Positions 25,261 to 33,773 of a stretch of 64,000 bases of DNA are shown here, in pieces (position 1 is the first letter of the stretch; each line of letters opens with the position of its first letter). The notes below the pieces were generated by a model. The model saw only the letters and a program-made list of their open reading frames with translations. It made no database searches and had not been told where the DNA came from. The position numbers were made by a program, and so were the translations under genes. The stretch covers positions 1 through 64,000 of the forward strand of contig NZ_JNXE01000036.1 of the NCBI RefSeq assembly GCF_000716605.1, written 5' to 3'. The stretch comes from Streptomyces sp. NRRL F-525 (GTDB lineage: Bacteria; Actinomycetota; Actinomycetes; Streptomycetales; Streptomycetaceae).

Positions 25261-25449
25261 TCAGGTTGAGGCTGTGTGCTGCCCGTGTAGGTGGTGGAGG
25301 AGTCCGGCGAGCGCGGTACAGGTGACGGAGAGTATTCGGGCGGGGTCGTCGCTCTCGCGGAGGAGCAACTCACCTTCAGAGGAAGCCACTTCCACACAGT
25401 TGGCCCCGTCGCTTCCGCTGGAGAAGGTCGACTTCTGCCACTGGATCAC
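25261..25449 (-). CDS. DUF397 (BldB/WhiJ-cluster type) protein
   Basis: 62-residue DUF397 protein with the family signature WQKSTFSSGSDGANCVEVA near the N-terminus and LLLRESDDP in the middle. Proteins of this type are partners of XRE-DUF5753 regulators in Streptomyces differentiation clusters. The GTG start is only 2 bp after the stop of the XRE gene, so the pair is co-translated. Confidence 0.88.
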   Translation of the reverse strand: MIQWQKSTFSSGSDGANCVEVASSEGELLLRESDDPARILSVTCTALAGLLHHLHGQHTAST

Positions 25450-25451
25450 GT

Positions 25452-26291
25452 CTACAGCTCCTTCGCCAGACGATGGAGGTAGTCCCTGGACCGGGCCGGT
25501 TCGAGGGACACCGCTTCCACTTTACGAAAGAGCGTTCGCAGGGACAGGAGTTGAGCCGGTGCATCGATGAAGGCGGTCCCCTGGGGGGTGTCTCGTTGAG
25601 CCGTGTCCAGCGCGGACACTCGACCGCCTGCGTACAGGAGCTCCGCACTCGCGCCCGCGAAGCCGTCCACGTCAAACGGAATCACCCGTACGGTGACGCC
25701 TGGAGCGTCAGACCGTTCCAACACGGCATCAAGCTGAGCCCGCGCCACACGCCGGTTCGCGACGCGGGTTCGCAGCACTGGCTCGTGCAATACCGCCGTG
25801 TACGGGGCCGCCCCCAGGTCTGCCTGTCGCCGCATCCGGTGCTCGACCCTCAACTCCAGCTCACTTTCTGGTAGTTCAGGTCGCCAGTAGGCAAATACGG
25901 CACGCGCGTAGTCCTCGATCTGCAGCAGTCCCGGCACGTGAGCCGTGGCGATCTCGTGCAGGAACGTCGCATGGTGCTGCAACTCCGCCAAATCGAGGAA
26001 CATGGGCGGGAGGCCGTCCCGGTACTCCTCCCACCATCCACCGGCACGCTCCGTCGCCATCTCCACCAGCGCATCGATCAACTGGGTGTCTGAGCAGGTG
26101 TATTGAGCCGCGATCCGCCGCAACCGTGCCTCACTGACACCGGCGACCCCCGACTCGATCTGGCTCATGGTCACCGAGATGGTGCCCAGCGACTCCGCCG
26201 CCTGGCGCGCCGTCAGACCAGCCGCCTCACGCAGCCTGCGCAACTCCCGCCCCAGCCGCCGCTGTCGGGCTGTCGGCTGCTTCCGTGGCAC
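25452..26291 (-). CDS. XRE-DUF5753 regulator (WhiJ-type)
   Basis: 279 residues. An N-terminal XRE helix-turn-helix (LRRLREAAGLTARQAAESLG, MSQIESGVAGVSEARLRRIA) is followed by a DUF5753 domain (GGWWEEYRDGLPPMFLDLAE, ATAHVPGLLQIEDYARAVF, FIDAPAQLLSLR). Proteins of this family act with DUF397 partners to control development or antibiotic production in Streptomyces. The GTG at 26291 has GGGAGG upstream. It is head-to-head with an RsbW-like ATPase gene, the same layout as the second set at 54-56 kb. Confidence 0.9.
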   Translation of the reverse strand: MPRKQPTARQRRLGRELRRLREAAGLTARQAAESLGTISVTMSQIESGVAGVSEARLRRIAAQYTCSDTQLIDALVEMATERAGGWWEEYRDGLPPMFLDLAELQHHATFLHEIATAHVPGLLQIEDYARAVFAYWRPELPESELELRVEHRMRRQADLGAAPYTAVLHEPVLRTRVANRRVARAQLDAVLERSDAPGVTVRVIPFDVDGFAGASAELLYAGGRVSALDTAQRDTPQGTAFIDAPAQLLSLRTLFRKVEAVSLEPARSRDYLHRLAKEL

Positions 26292-26503
26292 CTACGCCTC
26301 CCGCTTCCACCACATCGGGTGACCAGGTTACGACAACAGGTTGCGCCGTACTAACTTTATTCTCTACCGTCAGTGACGCGACGCACACCCTGCGGAACCC
26401 CGGGACCCCGGAAGCGCACCGCCCCGCCATGCCATGCCATGCCGGCCGCGACAAGCCACCGCCCGCCGACCCGCAACCCCCCCTCCCTGACCAGGAGTCA
26501 CCC

Positions 26504-26944
26504 ATGCCCGAACCCGAAGAACCGGCCGCTCAAGCCACCCAGGCCGCCCCCTGGGAGTACACCCTCACCATCCCCCACGACCTCCGCGCGGTCACCGTCT
26601 GCCGCCGCACCCTCCGCCTGATCCTCACGATGCACGGACTGATCGGCCTCGTCGACACCGCCGAACTCCTCGCGACGGAGCTGGTCTCCAACGCCGTACG
26701 CCACACGCAAGGCCCCGTCATCCTGCGGGTCTCCTGGAAACCCGGCACCCTCCGCATCGGCGCCTGGGACGCGAACCCCGAACCCCCTGAACCCCCAAGG
26801 GAGTTGGCCAAGCACCTCGACCTGGAGGAGGGCCGGGGTCTGGGCCTGGTCAAGGCCTGCGCCGACCTCTGGGGCTGGCAGCCGCTGTCCAGGAACGGCA
26901 GCAAGGGCAAGTACGTCTGGTGCGAACTGACCACGGCTGCCTGA
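26504..26944 (+). CDS. RsbW-like ATP-binding protein
   Basis: 146 residues with a HATPase_c_2 fold: N-box ELLATELVSNAVRHT, G1-type region IGAWDANPEPP, and G2 region LEEGRGLGLVKACADLWG. Family members are anti-sigma-factor kinases or stand-alone ATPases beside WhiJ-type regulators. The ATG at 26504 has a clear Shine-Dalgarno (CCAGGAGTCA). It is divergent from the XRE/DUF397 pair. A GCCAT triplicate lies in its leader near 26426-26443. Confidence 0.87.
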   Translation: MPEPEEPAAQATQAAPWEYTLTIPHDLRAVTVCRRTLRLILTMHGLIGLVDTAELLATELVSNAVRHTQGPVILRVSWKPGTLRIGAWDANPEPPEPPRELAKHLDLEEGRGLGLVKACADLWGWQPLSRNGSKGKYVWCELTTAA

Positions 26945-27024
26945 ACGTTCACTCGCCCCTCGAAAGAGTGAACCCCTCCCGATCGGCCGCACAACCCGGT
27001 CCTTGATCCACCTAGGTTGCGCAC

Positions 27025-27942
27025 ATGGTCACATCAACCCACGAGGCGACCCACCGGCTCTTCCAGGAACATCCGGAGGCCCTCACGCTCGTCTTCGAGT
27101 CGCTGGGCATCCCGCCGCCCGCGAAGTCGGACTTCGGCTCGATCACGCCCGACGCCACCGAAATCCGGCCCCTGGAACGCCGCGTGGACACGGTGCTCAA
27201 GTTCGAACCGGCCATGGGAGAGAGCTTCCTGCTCGCCATCGAGTCCCAGACCAAGAAGGACCCGGACAAGGCGAAGAGCTGGGCCTACTACGTGGCGCAC
27301 CTCAGCGCGAAGTACGACATGCCGGTGCTGCTGGTTGCCGTCTGCCGGGACCGGTCGACGGCGAAGTGGGCAGCAGGCCCCTTCGAGTGCGCTGTCGGCC
27401 CGTGGTCGACCCAGGTCACGCGCCCGTTCGTACTGGGACCGGGCACCGTCCCGGTGATCAACGACGAGTCGACGGTGACTCAGCAGCCGGCCCTGGCGGT
27501 CCTCTCGGCCATCCTCCATAGCGACGACCGGCGAGCGCCCGCCATACTGGAGACGCTGGCCCGCGGACTCCAGTCATTCGACCCGGACACCACGGCGTAC
27601 TGGTTCGAAGTAACGGAAGTCGGCTTGGAGAACACTCCGGCCAAGGAGAAATGGAGAGAGCTGATGTCGAACGTCATCACCCACTTCCCGGGCCACGGAA
27701 CGATCTACGAGGAGAAGTACCTGGAGGGCAAGACCGAGGATCGCGCCTCGCTGATCCTGCGCGTACTGGAGAAGCACGGCATCGACGTCCCCGACGACAT
27801 CCGGGAACGCATCACCTCTTGCTCCGACCTCGACACCCTCACCCTCTGGTTCGACCGTTCCCTGACCGCCTCCACGGCGGAGGACCTGTTCGTCGAGAGC
27901 CCCGAGGCATCTCAGCCCCAATCCCGCACCGACCAGCCCTGA
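27025..27942 (+). CDS. Rpn-like PD-(D/E)XK nuclease-fold protein
   Basis: 305 residues. The N-terminal half has the pattern of Rpn/YhgA-like PD-(D/E)XK proteins: RRVDTVLKFE (acidic residue on a strand) followed by LLAIESQTKKDPDKAKSWAYY, where ESQ occupies the ExK/ExQ position. The C-terminal part carries a GKTEDRASLILRVLEKHGI helix and ITSCSDLDTLTLWFDRSLTASTAEDLF, typical of multi-copy actinobacterial members. Rpn proteins are DNA endonucleases linked to recombination or phage defence; activity here is inferred. Stand-alone gene, no transposase features or flanking inverted repeats. Confidence 0.75.
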   Translation: MVTSTHEATHRLFQEHPEALTLVFESLGIPPPAKSDFGSITPDATEIRPLERRVDTVLKFEPAMGESFLLAIESQTKKDPDKAKSWAYYVAHLSAKYDMPVLLVAVCRDRSTAKWAAGPFECAVGPWSTQVTRPFVLGPGTVPVINDESTVTQQPALAVLSAILHSDDRRAPAILETLARGLQSFDPDTTAYWFEVTEVGLENTPAKEKWRELMSNVITHFPGHGTIYEEKYLEGKTEDRASLILRVLEKHGIDVPDDIRERITSCSDLDTLTLWFDRSLTASTAEDLFVESPEASQPQSRTDQP

Positions 27943-27984
27943 CGCCTCAAGGCTGTACGCGGGACACCGCCGTAGCTGAATCTC

Positions 27985-28356
27985 CTACGCCGCTACCGCC
28001 ACCCCCAGCGCCGCCCGCGCCGTAGCGATATGGCCAAGGCCCTCCTTGGCCACCCGCGTCGCCTCGGCGTACTCCTCCGCCGTGTGGGCCGCGGACAGCT
28101 GGGCGCCCGCCGCGCGGTGGCACTCCGCCGCATCCGTCAGCGCCCGGGTCGCCGTCTCGCCGGCGCCCGCCCAGATCCGCGCCTCGGGCACCGACAGGCT
28201 CGCGCCGAGGCGGAGTACCCAGCCGCTGGCCTCGACCTCCGCGTCCAGGTCCGACAGGTCGGAGTCGCCGCGGGCCCGGCGCGAGCGGCGCTGTGCGACG
28301 ACGGCGAACGCCGCCCCGGCTATCAACAGCAGTGCGAGCAGTACGGCGTATCCCAT
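27985..28356 (-). CDS. Small membrane-anchored helical protein
   Basis: 123 residues: one N-terminal membrane helix (MGYAVLLALLLIAGAAFAVVA), a basic stop-transfer segment, and an Ala-rich helical cytosolic domain. No recognised domain. The end lies 42 bp from the convergent Rpn-like gene. Confidence 0.65.
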   Translation of the reverse strand: MGYAVLLALLLIAGAAFAVVAQRRSRRARGDSDLSDLDAEVEASGWVLRLGASLSVPEARIWAGAGETATRALTDAAECHRAAGAQLSAAHTAEEYAEATRVAKEGLGHIATARAALGVAVAA

Positions 28357-28384
28357 CGCTTCCTCCAGGCCTTCACATGGTCAC

Positions 28385-28404
28385 GGGCCGGGCGGATCCG
28401 GCCC
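28385..28404 (-). terminator. Weak hairpin downstream of dioxygenase gene
   Basis: GGGCCGG-GCGGAT-CCGGCCC forms a 7-bp GC stem between the dioxygenase stop (28546) and the next minus-strand gene. The remaining 28357-28545 sequence shows no supported gene. Confidence 0.4.
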
Positions 28405-28545
28405 CGTACGTCCATGACACGCCCTGCCTCTGTGCAGGCACATCGATATTCCTGTGTGTCCGCTGCGAGGTTTCCATGGCGGTGAGCCGGAAGGGGTGCG
28501 GGAGACGTGGGAGACGTACGGGGTCGGGATGAGGCCTTGCCTCCG

Positions 28546-29541
28546 TCAGCTCGCTGAAGCCGACGGTGACGCCGACGCGCTCGGTCCCCCCGGTCCGCCC
28601 GGCCCCCCGCCGCCCTCCCCGTCGTTCGTCTCGTCCGGCGCCACCCCCAGCGTCAGCCGCGCCCGTACGCCCCGGCCGATGTGCCGCCGGTCGTACTGGA
28701 GGTACAGCAGGCCGCCCGCGTGGCCGTTCTGGGGGTAGATGCCGTCCTCCGTCAGCGTCGTGCGGGTCGCCGTGTTCGAGACGTACGGTTCCAGGACCGA
28801 GGTCGCGATGACCGACTTCTCGTCGAAGAACAGCTGGCCCGTGTGGCAGGTGTGGCCGCCCTCGTAGCCCGCGTCGGTCCACTCGCCGTCGACGTGGACC
28901 TTGACGTGGATGTGGACGCAGCGGCCCTGGTACCAGCCGGGGAAGACCGTCCTGAACGTCACCTTGCCGTGGCGGTCCGTGTGCCAGGTGCCGCGCAGGA
29001 AGCGGTCGTCGTCGGTCGGTTCCTGGTGGCCTCCGCCGCCACCGGGCGGGCCGCCCGTGGGGGTGCCGGTCGGGGTGCCGGAGGGCGGTGCGCCCGTGGG
29101 GGCCGGGCCGCCGCCACCGCCGGTCGACTCGTAGCCCGAGTAGACGCCCGTGGCGTTGCAGTGCCAGATGTCGATGGCCGCGTTGCGCAGCGGTCTGCAG
29201 GTGTCCGCGTCGATCACCTTGAGGTCGAGGGTGAGCGGGATGCCCTCCTGGTCCTCCGTGACGTCGCGGCGGATCTTGTCGGCGTCGATGTAGTACGGGC
29301 CCTCGACCAGTTCCGAGGTGAGCGTGTAGCAGGTGTCATCGGTCGAGGTCGCTGCCGCGGCCGCCGGGGTGGCCTCCTGCGCGGAGGCGTTCGCCGACAG
29401 CACGCCGCCTACGCCGACCGCCGTCACCGCCGCGCCACCGGCCACCAGGACCGTGCGGCGGGCCAACTGGCCTGCGGGTTCCGGGACTTCGGAAGCCGTG
29501 GGGGGTTGAGAATCCGTGGGGGGTACTCGGGAATCCGTCAT
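28546..29541 (-). CDS. Tat-exported intradiol ring-cleavage dioxygenase
   Basis: 331 residues with a twin-arginine signal (RRTVLVAGGAAVTAVGVGG). An intradiol dioxygenase domain follows. The predicted Fe(III) ligands are Tyr in GVYSGY, Tyr in PGWYQGR and His-x-His in RCVHIHVKV. Between the first Tyr and the second block lies a Gly/Pro/Thr-rich insert of ~35 residues, absent from catabolic catechol dioxygenases. The C-terminus is Gly/Ser-rich (ending SASASPSASAS). Extracytoplasmic members probably attack lignin- or plant-derived catechols. The ATG at 29541 places the Tat motif near residue 27. Confidence 0.85.
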   Translation of the reverse strand: MTDSRVPPTDSQPPTASEVPEPAGQLARRTVLVAGGAAVTAVGVGGVLSANASAQEATPAAAAATSTDDTCYTLTSELVEGPYYIDADKIRRDVTEDQEGIPLTLDLKVIDADTCRPLRNAAIDIWHCNATGVYSGYESTGGGGGPAPTGAPPSGTPTGTPTGGPPGGGGGHQEPTDDDRFLRGTWHTDRHGKVTFRTVFPGWYQGRCVHIHVKVHVDGEWTDAGYEGGHTCHTGQLFFDEKSVIATSVLEPYVSNTATRTTLTEDGIYPQNGHAGGLLYLQYDRRHIGRGVRARLTLGVAPDETNDGEGGGGPGGPGGPSASASPSASAS

Positions 29542-29613
29542 GCCGGGGACGCTAGGGGCGCCCGACATGACATGAACATGAGAATGCGCTGTGAATCCTG
29601 TGGGCAAGCGAAA

Positions 29614-29643
29614 GGGCTCGAAACCGATGCCGGTTCCGAGCCC
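29614..29643 (-). terminator. Terminator after aspS
   Basis: A 12-bp stem with one mismatch (GGGCTCGAAACC / GGTTCCGAGCCC) and a 6-nt loop lies 20 bp beyond the aspS stop. Confidence 0.75.
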
Positions 29644-29663
29644 CAACTCCCGCCGGATGTCGA

Positions 29664-31427
29664 TTACTTCGGCTGCGGCTTCCGCACCGACAGGTGCAGC
29701 TCGCGCAGCCGCGTCTCGTCCAGCTCCGTCGGCGCGCCCATCATCAGGTCCTGCGCGTTGCCGTTGAGCGGGAACGCGATCGTCTCGCGGATGTTCGGCT
29801 CCTCCGCGAGCAGCATGACGATGCGGTCGACGCCGGGGGCGATCCCGCCGTGCGGCGGGGCGCCGAAGCGGAACGCGCGCAGCATGCCCGCGAACTGCTC
29901 CTCGACGGTGTCACGGTCGTAGCCCGCGATCTCGAAGGCCTTGAGCATGATGTCGGGCTCGTGGTTCCGGATCGCGCCGGAGGACAGCTCCACGCCGTTG
30001 CAGACGATGTCGTACTGCCAGCCCAGGATGTCCAGCGGGTCCTGGGTCTCCAGGGCCTCCAGACCGCCCTGCGGCATCGAGAACGGGTTGTGCGAGAAGT
30101 CGATCTTCCCGGTCTCCTCGTCCTTCTCGTACATCGGGAAGTCGACGATCCAGCAGAAGCGGAAGACGCCTTCCTCGAAGTGACCGGCGCGCTTGGCGGC
30201 CTCGACGCGGACCGCGCCCATGATCTTCGAGACCTCGTCGAACTCGCCCGCGCCGAAGAACACGGCGTGGCCGGGGGCCAGCGACAGGCGCTTCGTCAGC
30301 TCCGCGATGTTCTCCTCCGTGAGGAACTTCGCGATCGGGCCCGTCAGCGAGCCGTCCTCGGTCACGCGGACCCAGGCCAGGCCCTTCGCGCCGAGGGTGA
30401 CCGCGAAGTCGCCGAGCTGGTCGAAGAACTTGCGGGACTGAGCCGCCACGTCCGGCACCGGCAGCGCGCGGACGTGCTTGCCGGCGAACGCCTTGAACTC
30501 CGAGCCCTCGAACACGTCCGTGATGTCGGTGAGTTCGAGCTTGGCGCGCAGGTCCGGCTTGTCGGAGCCGTACTTCACCATCGACTCGCGGAACGGGATG
30601 CGCGGGAAGGGGGAGGTGACCGGCTGGCCGCCGCCGAACTCCTCGAACAGCTCCGTCATCAGCTTCTCGATCGGCTGGAAGACGTCTTCCTGCTCCACGA
30701 AGCTCATCTCGACGTCGAGCTGGTAGAACTCGCCCGGCGAGCGGTCCGCGCGGGCGTCCTCGTCCCGGAAGCAGGGCGCGATCTGGAAGTAGCGGTCGAA
30801 GCCGGAGATCATCAGCAGCTGCTTGAACTGCTGCGGCGCCTGCGGAAGGGCGTAGAACTTGCCCGGGTTGAGGCGGGACGGGACCACGAAGTCGCGTGCG
30901 CCCTCGGGGGAGGTCGCGGACAGGATCGGGGTGGCCATCTCGTTGAAGCCGAGGGCGACCATCTTCGAGCGGATCGAGGCGATCACGGAGGACCGCAGCA
31001 TGATGTTGCGGTGCATGCGCTCGCGGCGCAGGTCCAGGAAGCGGTACTCCAGGCGCCGCTCCTCGTTGACCCCGTCCTCGGTGTTGATCGTGAAGGGGAG
31101 CGGGGCGGCCGCGCCGAGCAGCTCGACCTCGCCGACCTCGACCTCGATCTCGCCGGTCGGCAGATCCGGGTTCACGTTGTCCGTGCCGCGGGAGACGACC
31201 TTGCCGTCGACGCGGACCGTCGACTCCTTGGTCACCTTGTCGAGGGCCTCGTACGCGGGCGTGCCGGGGCGGGCGACGAGCTGCGTGATGCCGTAGTGAT
31301 CGCGCAGATCGATGAAGAGGATGCCGCCCAGGTCTCGGCGATTGTGCAGCCAGCCGCTCAGCCGGACGTCGGTGCCGACGTCAGAGGCGCGGAGCTCGCC
31401 GCAGGTGTGGGACCTGTACCGATGCAT
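29664..31427 (-). CDS. aspS: Aspartyl-tRNA synthetase
   Basis: 587-residue class II synthetase of the bacterial type. It has an N-terminal OB-fold anticodon-binding domain ([23 protein letters not shown]) and catalytic motif 2 ([22 protein letters not shown]). The bacterial GAD insertion domain follows, then motif 3 ([13 protein letters not shown]). It aminoacylates tRNA-Asp and, in actinobacteria with GatCAB, may be non-discriminating for tRNA-Asn; this cannot be settled here. The ATG at 31427 gives the normal N-terminus ([12 protein letters not shown]). A parS site lies 33 bp upstream. Confidence 0.97.
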   Translation of the reverse strand: MHRYRSHTCGELRASDVGTDVRLSGWLHNRRDLGGILFIDLRDHYGITQLVARPGTPAYEALDKVTKESTVRVDGKVVSRGTDNVNPDLPTGEIEVEVGEVELLGAAAPLPFTINTEDGVNEERRLEYRFLDLRRERMHRNIMLRSSVIASIRSKMVALGFNEMATPILSATSPEGARDFVVPSRLNPGKFYALPQAPQQFKQLLMISGFDRYFQIAPCFRDEDARADRSPGEFYQLDVEMSFVEQEDVFQPIEKLMTELFEEFGGGQPVTSPFPRIPFRESMVKYGSDKPDLRAKLELTDITDVFEGSEFKAFAGKHVRALPVPDVAAQSRKFFDQLGDFAVTLGAKGLAWVRVTEDGSLTGPIAKFLTEENIAELTKRLSLAPGHAVFFGAGEFDEVSKIMGAVRVEAAKRAGHFEEGVFRFCWIVDFPMYEKDEETGKIDFSHNPFSMPQGGLEALETQDPLDILGWQYDIVCNGVELSSGAIRNHEPDIMLKAFEIAGYDRDTVEEQFAGMLRAFRFGAPPHGGIAPGVDRIVMLLAEEPNIRETIAFPLNGNAQDLMMGAPTELDETRLRELHLSVRKPQPK

Positions 31428-31460
31428 CGTCGTTCATCCAGCCTTCGCGGATCGGGGAGT

Positions 31461-31474
31461 GTTTCACGTGAAAC
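31461..31474. other. parS, ParB-binding centromere-like site
   Basis: GTTTCACGTGAAAC is a perfect 14-bp palindrome identical to the Streptomyces parS consensus. It lies in the divergent intergenic region between aspS and the PP2C phosphatase gene. parS sites cluster around oriC and nucleate the ParB segregation complex, so it also places the window near the origin. Confidence 0.93.
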
Positions 31475-31592
31475 GTCCGGGGCCGGAGCCCGGACGTCCC
31501 AAGGGTACCGGCCACCCATGGAGTGCCTCCCCACCATTAACGCAAGGCTCCCTCGGTGGCAGGTTTCGATCTCCTCTTCTTACAGTGGGGCA

Positions 31593-33773
31593 ATGCGCAC
31601 TGGTGAGCCCCTGCCCGCCGTGGGGGAGGTACTCGCCGCCCTCGCGACCGGTCTGTGGCATTGGGACACCGCCTCGGAGCTGGTCACGGTGGACGCCGAG
31701 GCCGCACGGCTGCTCGGGCTGCCCCCCGAACAGACCACCCTCACGGAGGCCCAGACCCGGGCCCGACTCCACCCCGTGGACTGGAACGAGATCACGGGGG
31801 TCGTCGGGCTGGCCGTCGCCGAGGGCACCCTCGCCGAGGTCCGCATCCGGATCATGGACGAGCGGGGCCGGGTCATCCGCGTCGTCCGCAGCCGCTCCAA
31901 GCCGTCCTACAACCCCGAGAAACGGTCGTACGAGCTGATCGGCACCCTCCAGGAGGTCGCCGAGCCCACGCCGGGCACCCCGGCCGGGCGGACGGCGGTC
32001 ACCGGTGACTGGCGGCGCTCGCGGGAGGCGTTCCTGCTGGACGCGGGCCGGGCGCTGGCGGAGGCGCGGTCCACGGCGGAGGTGCTGCGGGTCGCGGCGG
32101 GCCTGTCGATGCCGGGCTTCTCACCGGACGGCCTCGCGGTGTTCGGCGTATCGGGCGACCGGCTGACGATCGTCGGCCATCACGGGCATCAGCCGGGCGA
32201 CGAGGACCCGTTCTCGCACATGTCGATGGTGACGGACTACCCGGCCGCCGAGGTCGTCCGGACGGGCCGTGCCGTCTATCTGTCCACGCCCGAGCAGTAC
32301 AAGGAGCGCTACCCGGTCACCTGGCCGCTCGCCCAGCACTTCCACCGGCAGTCCTGGGCGTTCCTGCCGCTGACCGTGGCCGGGCGGACGATGGGCGCCT
32401 GGATGGCCGCCTTCACCTACCCGGTCGCCTTCACGCCCGACGAACGGTCCGTCCTCACCACGGTCGCCCGCATGCTCGCCCAGGCCCTCTCCCGCGCCGG
32501 TGTCGCCGAGTCCGAGCGCGAGCTGACCGACGGCCTCCAGCGCTCGATGCTGCCCACGCTGGGCCCGGAGATCCCCGGCATGAGCGTCGCCGCCCGCTAC
32601 ATACCGACCGGGGGCGGGCTGCAGGTCGGCGGCGACTGGTACGACATGATTCCGCTGCCTGGGGGCACCCCCTCTGGGGGAGGCAGGATCGCGCTGGTCA
32701 TCGGTGACGTACAGGGCCATGACGTGCGGGCCGCCGGGCTGATGGGCCAGCTCCGCATCGCCCTGCGCGCCTACGCCTCCGAGGGCCACCGCCCGGACGC
32801 CGTCCTCTCCCGCGCCTCCCGCTTCCTGCACGGCATCACCAACGGCGACGCGGAGAAGGCCGACCCGCGGTTCGCGACCTGCCTGTACGTCGAGGCCGAC
32901 CCGGCGACCGGGGTCCTGGAGATCGCCCGCGCCGGTCATCCCGACCCGGCGATACGCATGGCGGACGGCACGGTGCTGATGCGGCCCACGGCGGGCGGAC
33001 TGCCGCTCGGCATCGACCCGGACGCCGACTACCCGACGACCACGCTCGCGCTGGAGCCCGGCGAGACCATGCTGATGTGCACCGACGGGCTGATCGAGAC
33101 CGGCGGCCACGACCTGGAGACGGGGTGGCAGCGCATCCGGACCATCCTGGAGGAGCACAAGGGCGACCTGGAGGAACTCGCCGACGCGCTCGTCCAGGCC
33201 GTCCACGGTCCCTCCTCGCACCACACCACCGGCCCGCTCGCGGACCGCCGCGAGGACGACATCGCCGTACTCCTGCTGTCCCGCGAGGGCGAGGCCTGCG
33301 GCTGCGGCGACACGACGACCGTCCCGCCGAAGATCCGCCGTACGGTGCTCACCGTCGCGCAGGCCGAGCCCGAGCGGATCGCGGTGGCCCGGCAGCAGCT
33401 GCGCGAACTCCTCCACGACTGGACCGGAGCCGACCAGGTCGACTCGGCGGTCCTGCTCGTCTCCGAGATGCTCACCAACGTCCTCGTCCACACCGACGCC
33501 GACGCCCTGCTGACGGCGGAGGTGACCGGTGACACGGGTGAGCGGCGGATGCGGGTCGAGGTCACGGACGCCGGCGACGACCTCCCGCACAAGCGGCACC
33601 CCGGTGAACTGGCGTCCTCCGGGCGGGGGTTGCTCCTCATCGAACTCCTCGCCGAGACCTGGGGCGTCGACCCGAGGGGCGAGGGCAAGAGCATCTGGTT
33701 CGAGCTCTACGAGTCCGACGGCGACGGGGCCAGTCCCGGTGAAGCCCCGGAGTTCGGGTCCTGGGACGCGTAG
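31593..33773 (+). CDS. PAS-GAF-PP2C-ATPase (SpoIIE/RsbU-like) phosphatase
   Basis: 726 residues. In order: PAS domain (GLWHWDTASELVTVDAEAARLLG, residues ~15-110), GAF domain (~150-310), PP2C/SpoIIE phosphatase (VGGDWYDM, GDVQGHDVRAAGLM, MCTDGLIETGGHDLE; ~330-560) and C-terminal RsbW-like ATPase (EMLTNVLVHTDAD, TDAGDDLP, SSGRGLLLIELLAETWG; ~590-715). It combines phosphatase and anti-sigma-kinase-like modules and probably senses a signal to control an anti-anti-sigma switch. A GGTPSGGG insert in the phosphatase (around 32657-32690) derives from a small hairpin repeat. The last 67 bp overlap the convergent transporter gene. Confidence 0.93.
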   Translation: MRTGEPLPAVGEVLAALATGLWHWDTASELVTVDAEAARLLGLPPEQTTLTEAQTRARLHPVDWNEITGVVGLAVAEGTLAEVRIRIMDERGRVIRVVRSRSKPSYNPEKRSYELIGTLQEVAEPTPGTPAGRTAVTGDWRRSREAFLLDAGRALAEARSTAEVLRVAAGLSMPGFSPDGLAVFGVSGDRLTIVGHHGHQPGDEDPFSHMSMVTDYPAAEVVRTGRAVYLSTPEQYKERYPVTWPLAQHFHRQSWAFLPLTVAGRTMGAWMAAFTYPVAFTPDERSVLTTVARMLAQALSRAGVAESERELTDGLQRSMLPTLGPEIPGMSVAARYIPTGGGLQVGGDWYDMIPLPGGTPSGGGRIALVIGDVQGHDVRAAGLMGQLRIALRAYASEGHRPDAVLSRASRFLHGITNGDAEKADPRFATCLYVEADPATGVLEIARAGHPDPAIRMADGTVLMRPTAGGLPLGIDPDADYPTTTLALEPGETMLMCTDGLIETGGHDLETGWQRIRTILEEHKGDLEELADALVQAVHGPSSHHTTGPLADRREDDIAVLLLSREGEACGCGDTTTVPPKIRRTVLTVAQAEPERIAVARQQLRELLHDWTGADQVDSAVLLVSEMLTNVLVHTDADALLTAEVTGDTGERRMRVEVTDAGDDLPHKRHPGELASSGRGLLLIELLAETWGVDPRGEGKSIWFELYESDGDGASPGEAPEFGSWDA
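32657..32690. repeat. Small GC hairpin repeat inside the phosphatase gene
   Basis: The segment CTGGGGGCACCCCCTCTGGG plus GGAGGC resembles short dispersed Streptomyces hairpins. It adds about eight residues in a phosphatase-domain loop just before GRIALVIGDVQGHD without breaking the frame. Confidence 0.5.

Noticed and set aside
28357..28545. Short Cys-containing plus-strand frame as a leader peptide
   Set aside because: No ribosome-binding site and no downstream plus-strand gene to regulate.
29694..31592. Very long plus-strand open frame (over 600 codons) antisense to aspS and continuing into the phosphatase gene
   Set aside because: It is the shadow of aspS on the other strand, produced by GC-rich codon bias. 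The encoded sequence has no domain and is rich in Arg/Val/Leu repeats. The real phosphatase starts at 31593.
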